Source of the DNA: an uncultured Porphyromonadaceae bacterium
GTDB lineage: Bacteria; Bacteroidota; Bacteroidia; Bacteroidales; Muribaculaceae
DNA: 5,877 nucleotides
Direction: 5' to 3'
Assembly: GCA_947166165.1 (NCBI GenBank)
Contig: CAMVDK010000192.1
Location: forward strand, 1-5,877
Positions 5,122-5,877 of this stretch are shown piece by piece. Position 1 is the first letter of the stretch; each line of letters begins with the position of its first letter. The notes beneath the pieces were generated by a model. The model was not told the origin of the DNA. It searched no databases and saw nothing but the letters and a program-made list of their open reading frames with translations. A program made the position numbers and the translations under genes.

Positions 5122-5877
5122 ATGTCGAAATTCATCAACCCTTTCACCGATGTAGGCTTCAAACGCATCTTTGGCCAGGAAATCAACAAGGACATGCTCA
5201 TCAGTTTCCTGAACAATGTGATTGAGGAGTTCACCATCACCGATGTCACTTTTCTCGACAAGGAGCAGATTCCTGGCTTCAGCGAGCAGCGGTCGCTGAT
5301 TTACGATGTTTACTGCCGCACCGACAGCGGCCAATACATCATCGTGGAGATGCAAAACCGCAGCCAGCCCTACTTCAAAGACCGCAGCCTGTTCTACATC
5401 TCCAAATCGATCACCCGTCAGGCCAAGCGCGGCGATGAGTGGATGTACAAGCTGAGCGCGGTGTATCTGATCGCGTTTCTCAACTTCACGCTTCCCGACA
5501 TCGGCAGCGAGTTCCGGACCGACGTCGGGCTCGCCAATCTCAAGACGCTGGAGCCGTTCAGCGACAAGTTGCGGCTCATCTACCTGCAGTTGCCGCTGTT
5601 CGACGAAGACGAAGACAGCTGCGACACGCTGTTCAAATGTTGGATTTATACACTGAAAAACATGGAACTACTCGAACGAATGCCGTTCACGGCACGCGAC
5701 GCCGTGTTCCGGCAACTGGAGAAGATCGCCGAAGTGCGTTCGCTCACCGAACAGGAACAAGCGCAATACGACGCCAGCCTGCGCAACTACCGCGACACGA
5801 TAGCCGTGATGGCCGGGCAATTCAACGACGGGCGCAAGGCCGGCTTCAACGACGGGCGCAAGGCCGAAAAGATGCAG
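5122..5877 (+). CDS. PDDEXK_2 (Rpn-like) family nuclease / putative transposase, 3'-truncated by the window edge
   Basis: 252 codons are visible with no stop before the window ends. The start MSKFINPFTDVGFKRIFGQE carries the N-terminal (T/S)D.(A/G)FK.(I/V)FG signature of PF12784-type proteins, often annotated as Rpn family recombination-promoting nuclease or putative transposase. The PD-(D/E)xK core appears as Asp62 (in LIYDVYC) and Glu76-x-Gln78 (in IIVEMQNR), with Gln replacing Lys as is usual in this family, and both residues are intact. The family's known members cut DNA and stimulate RecA-independent recombination in E. coli; in Bacteroidales they are abundant and their biology is poorly settled. 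The C-terminus begins the low-complexity basic helix typical of the family, here with two copies of FNDGRKA. The usual length is about 280-320 residues, so little is missing. It has its own promoter and is likely monocistronic at its 5' side. Confidence 0.9.
   Translation, partial: MSKFINPFTDVGFKRIFGQEINKDMLISFLNNVIEEFTITDVTFLDKEQIPGFSEQRSLIYDVYCRTDSGQYIIVEMQNRSQPYFKDRSLFYISKSITRQAKRGDEWMYKLSAVYLIAFLNFTLPDIGSEFRTDVGLANLKTLEPFSDKLRLIYLQLPLFDEDEDSCDTLFKCWIYTLKNMELLERMPFTARDAVFRQLEKIAEVRSLTEQEQAQYDASLRNYRDTIAVMAGQFNDGRKAGFNDGRKAEKMQ
5821..5866 (+). repeat. 24-bp-period tandem repeat in the nuclease C-terminus
   Basis: A 22-bp block beginning TTCAACGACGGGCGCAAGG occurs at 5821-5842 and again, unchanged, at 5845-5866. 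It encodes FNDGRKA-G-FNDGRKA in frame. The array may continue past the window. A 24-bp period keeps frame, so copy-number change would lengthen or shorten the tail without breaking the gene. Confidence 0.9.

Noticed and set aside
4987..5355. Minus-strand 122-aa frame over the PDDEXK_2 start
   Set aside because: It overlaps the consensus plus-strand promoter and the conserved N-terminus of the nuclease; it is an antisense shadow.

Overview
The window looks like a chromosomal segment of a gut-type Bacteroidales bacterium (Bacteroidota; Muribaculaceae- or Prevotella-like, though the genus cannot be fixed). Four things point there. Promoters follow the Bacteroidota pattern TTTG-N(~20)-TAnnTTTG. 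The genes lack Shine-Dalgarno sequences. One gene encodes a BspA-type leucine-rich-repeat protein joined to a dockerin and a remnant of a Fibrobacter-succinogenes-major-type (FISUMP-like) domain. Another encodes a PDDEXK_2 (Rpn-like) nuclease.

Layout. (1) 1-966, plus strand: the nearly complete 3' part of tsf (elongation factor Ts), closed by a hairpin terminator at about 1002-1037. (2) 1070-3842: a segment of about 2.7 kb bounded by two perfect 33-bp direct repeats. Inside it, on the minus strand, lie a 64-aa putative exported peptide (3443-3249) and a BspA-like surface protein (3186-1504). In-frame coding homology continues past the BspA-like stop codon, from 1503 to 1099, and then ends inside the left repeat. 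A single TGA, placed where the motif expects Trp (TGG), appears to have split a longer gene of about 707 codons. (3) 3810-4893, plus strand: the right repeat is the working promoter of a 337-aa exported protein of unknown function. (4) 4915-4962: a perfect 21-bp-arm, GC-rich hairpin without a T-tract. (5) 5047-5877, plus strand: a textbook promoter followed by a PDDEXK_2-family gene that runs off the window and ends in a 24-bp tandem repeat.

How it fits together. tsf is housekeeping; everything after it looks like accessory, strain-variable DNA. The most notable structural point is that the left repeat is a copy of the promoter that has lost its -7 TTTG. The minus-strand gene remnant terminates inside that copy. 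This suggests that the BspA-like cassette entered, or was rearranged, at the promoter of the 337-aa protein gene. No integrase or transposase lies inside the bounded segment. I found no RNA genes and no CRISPR array.
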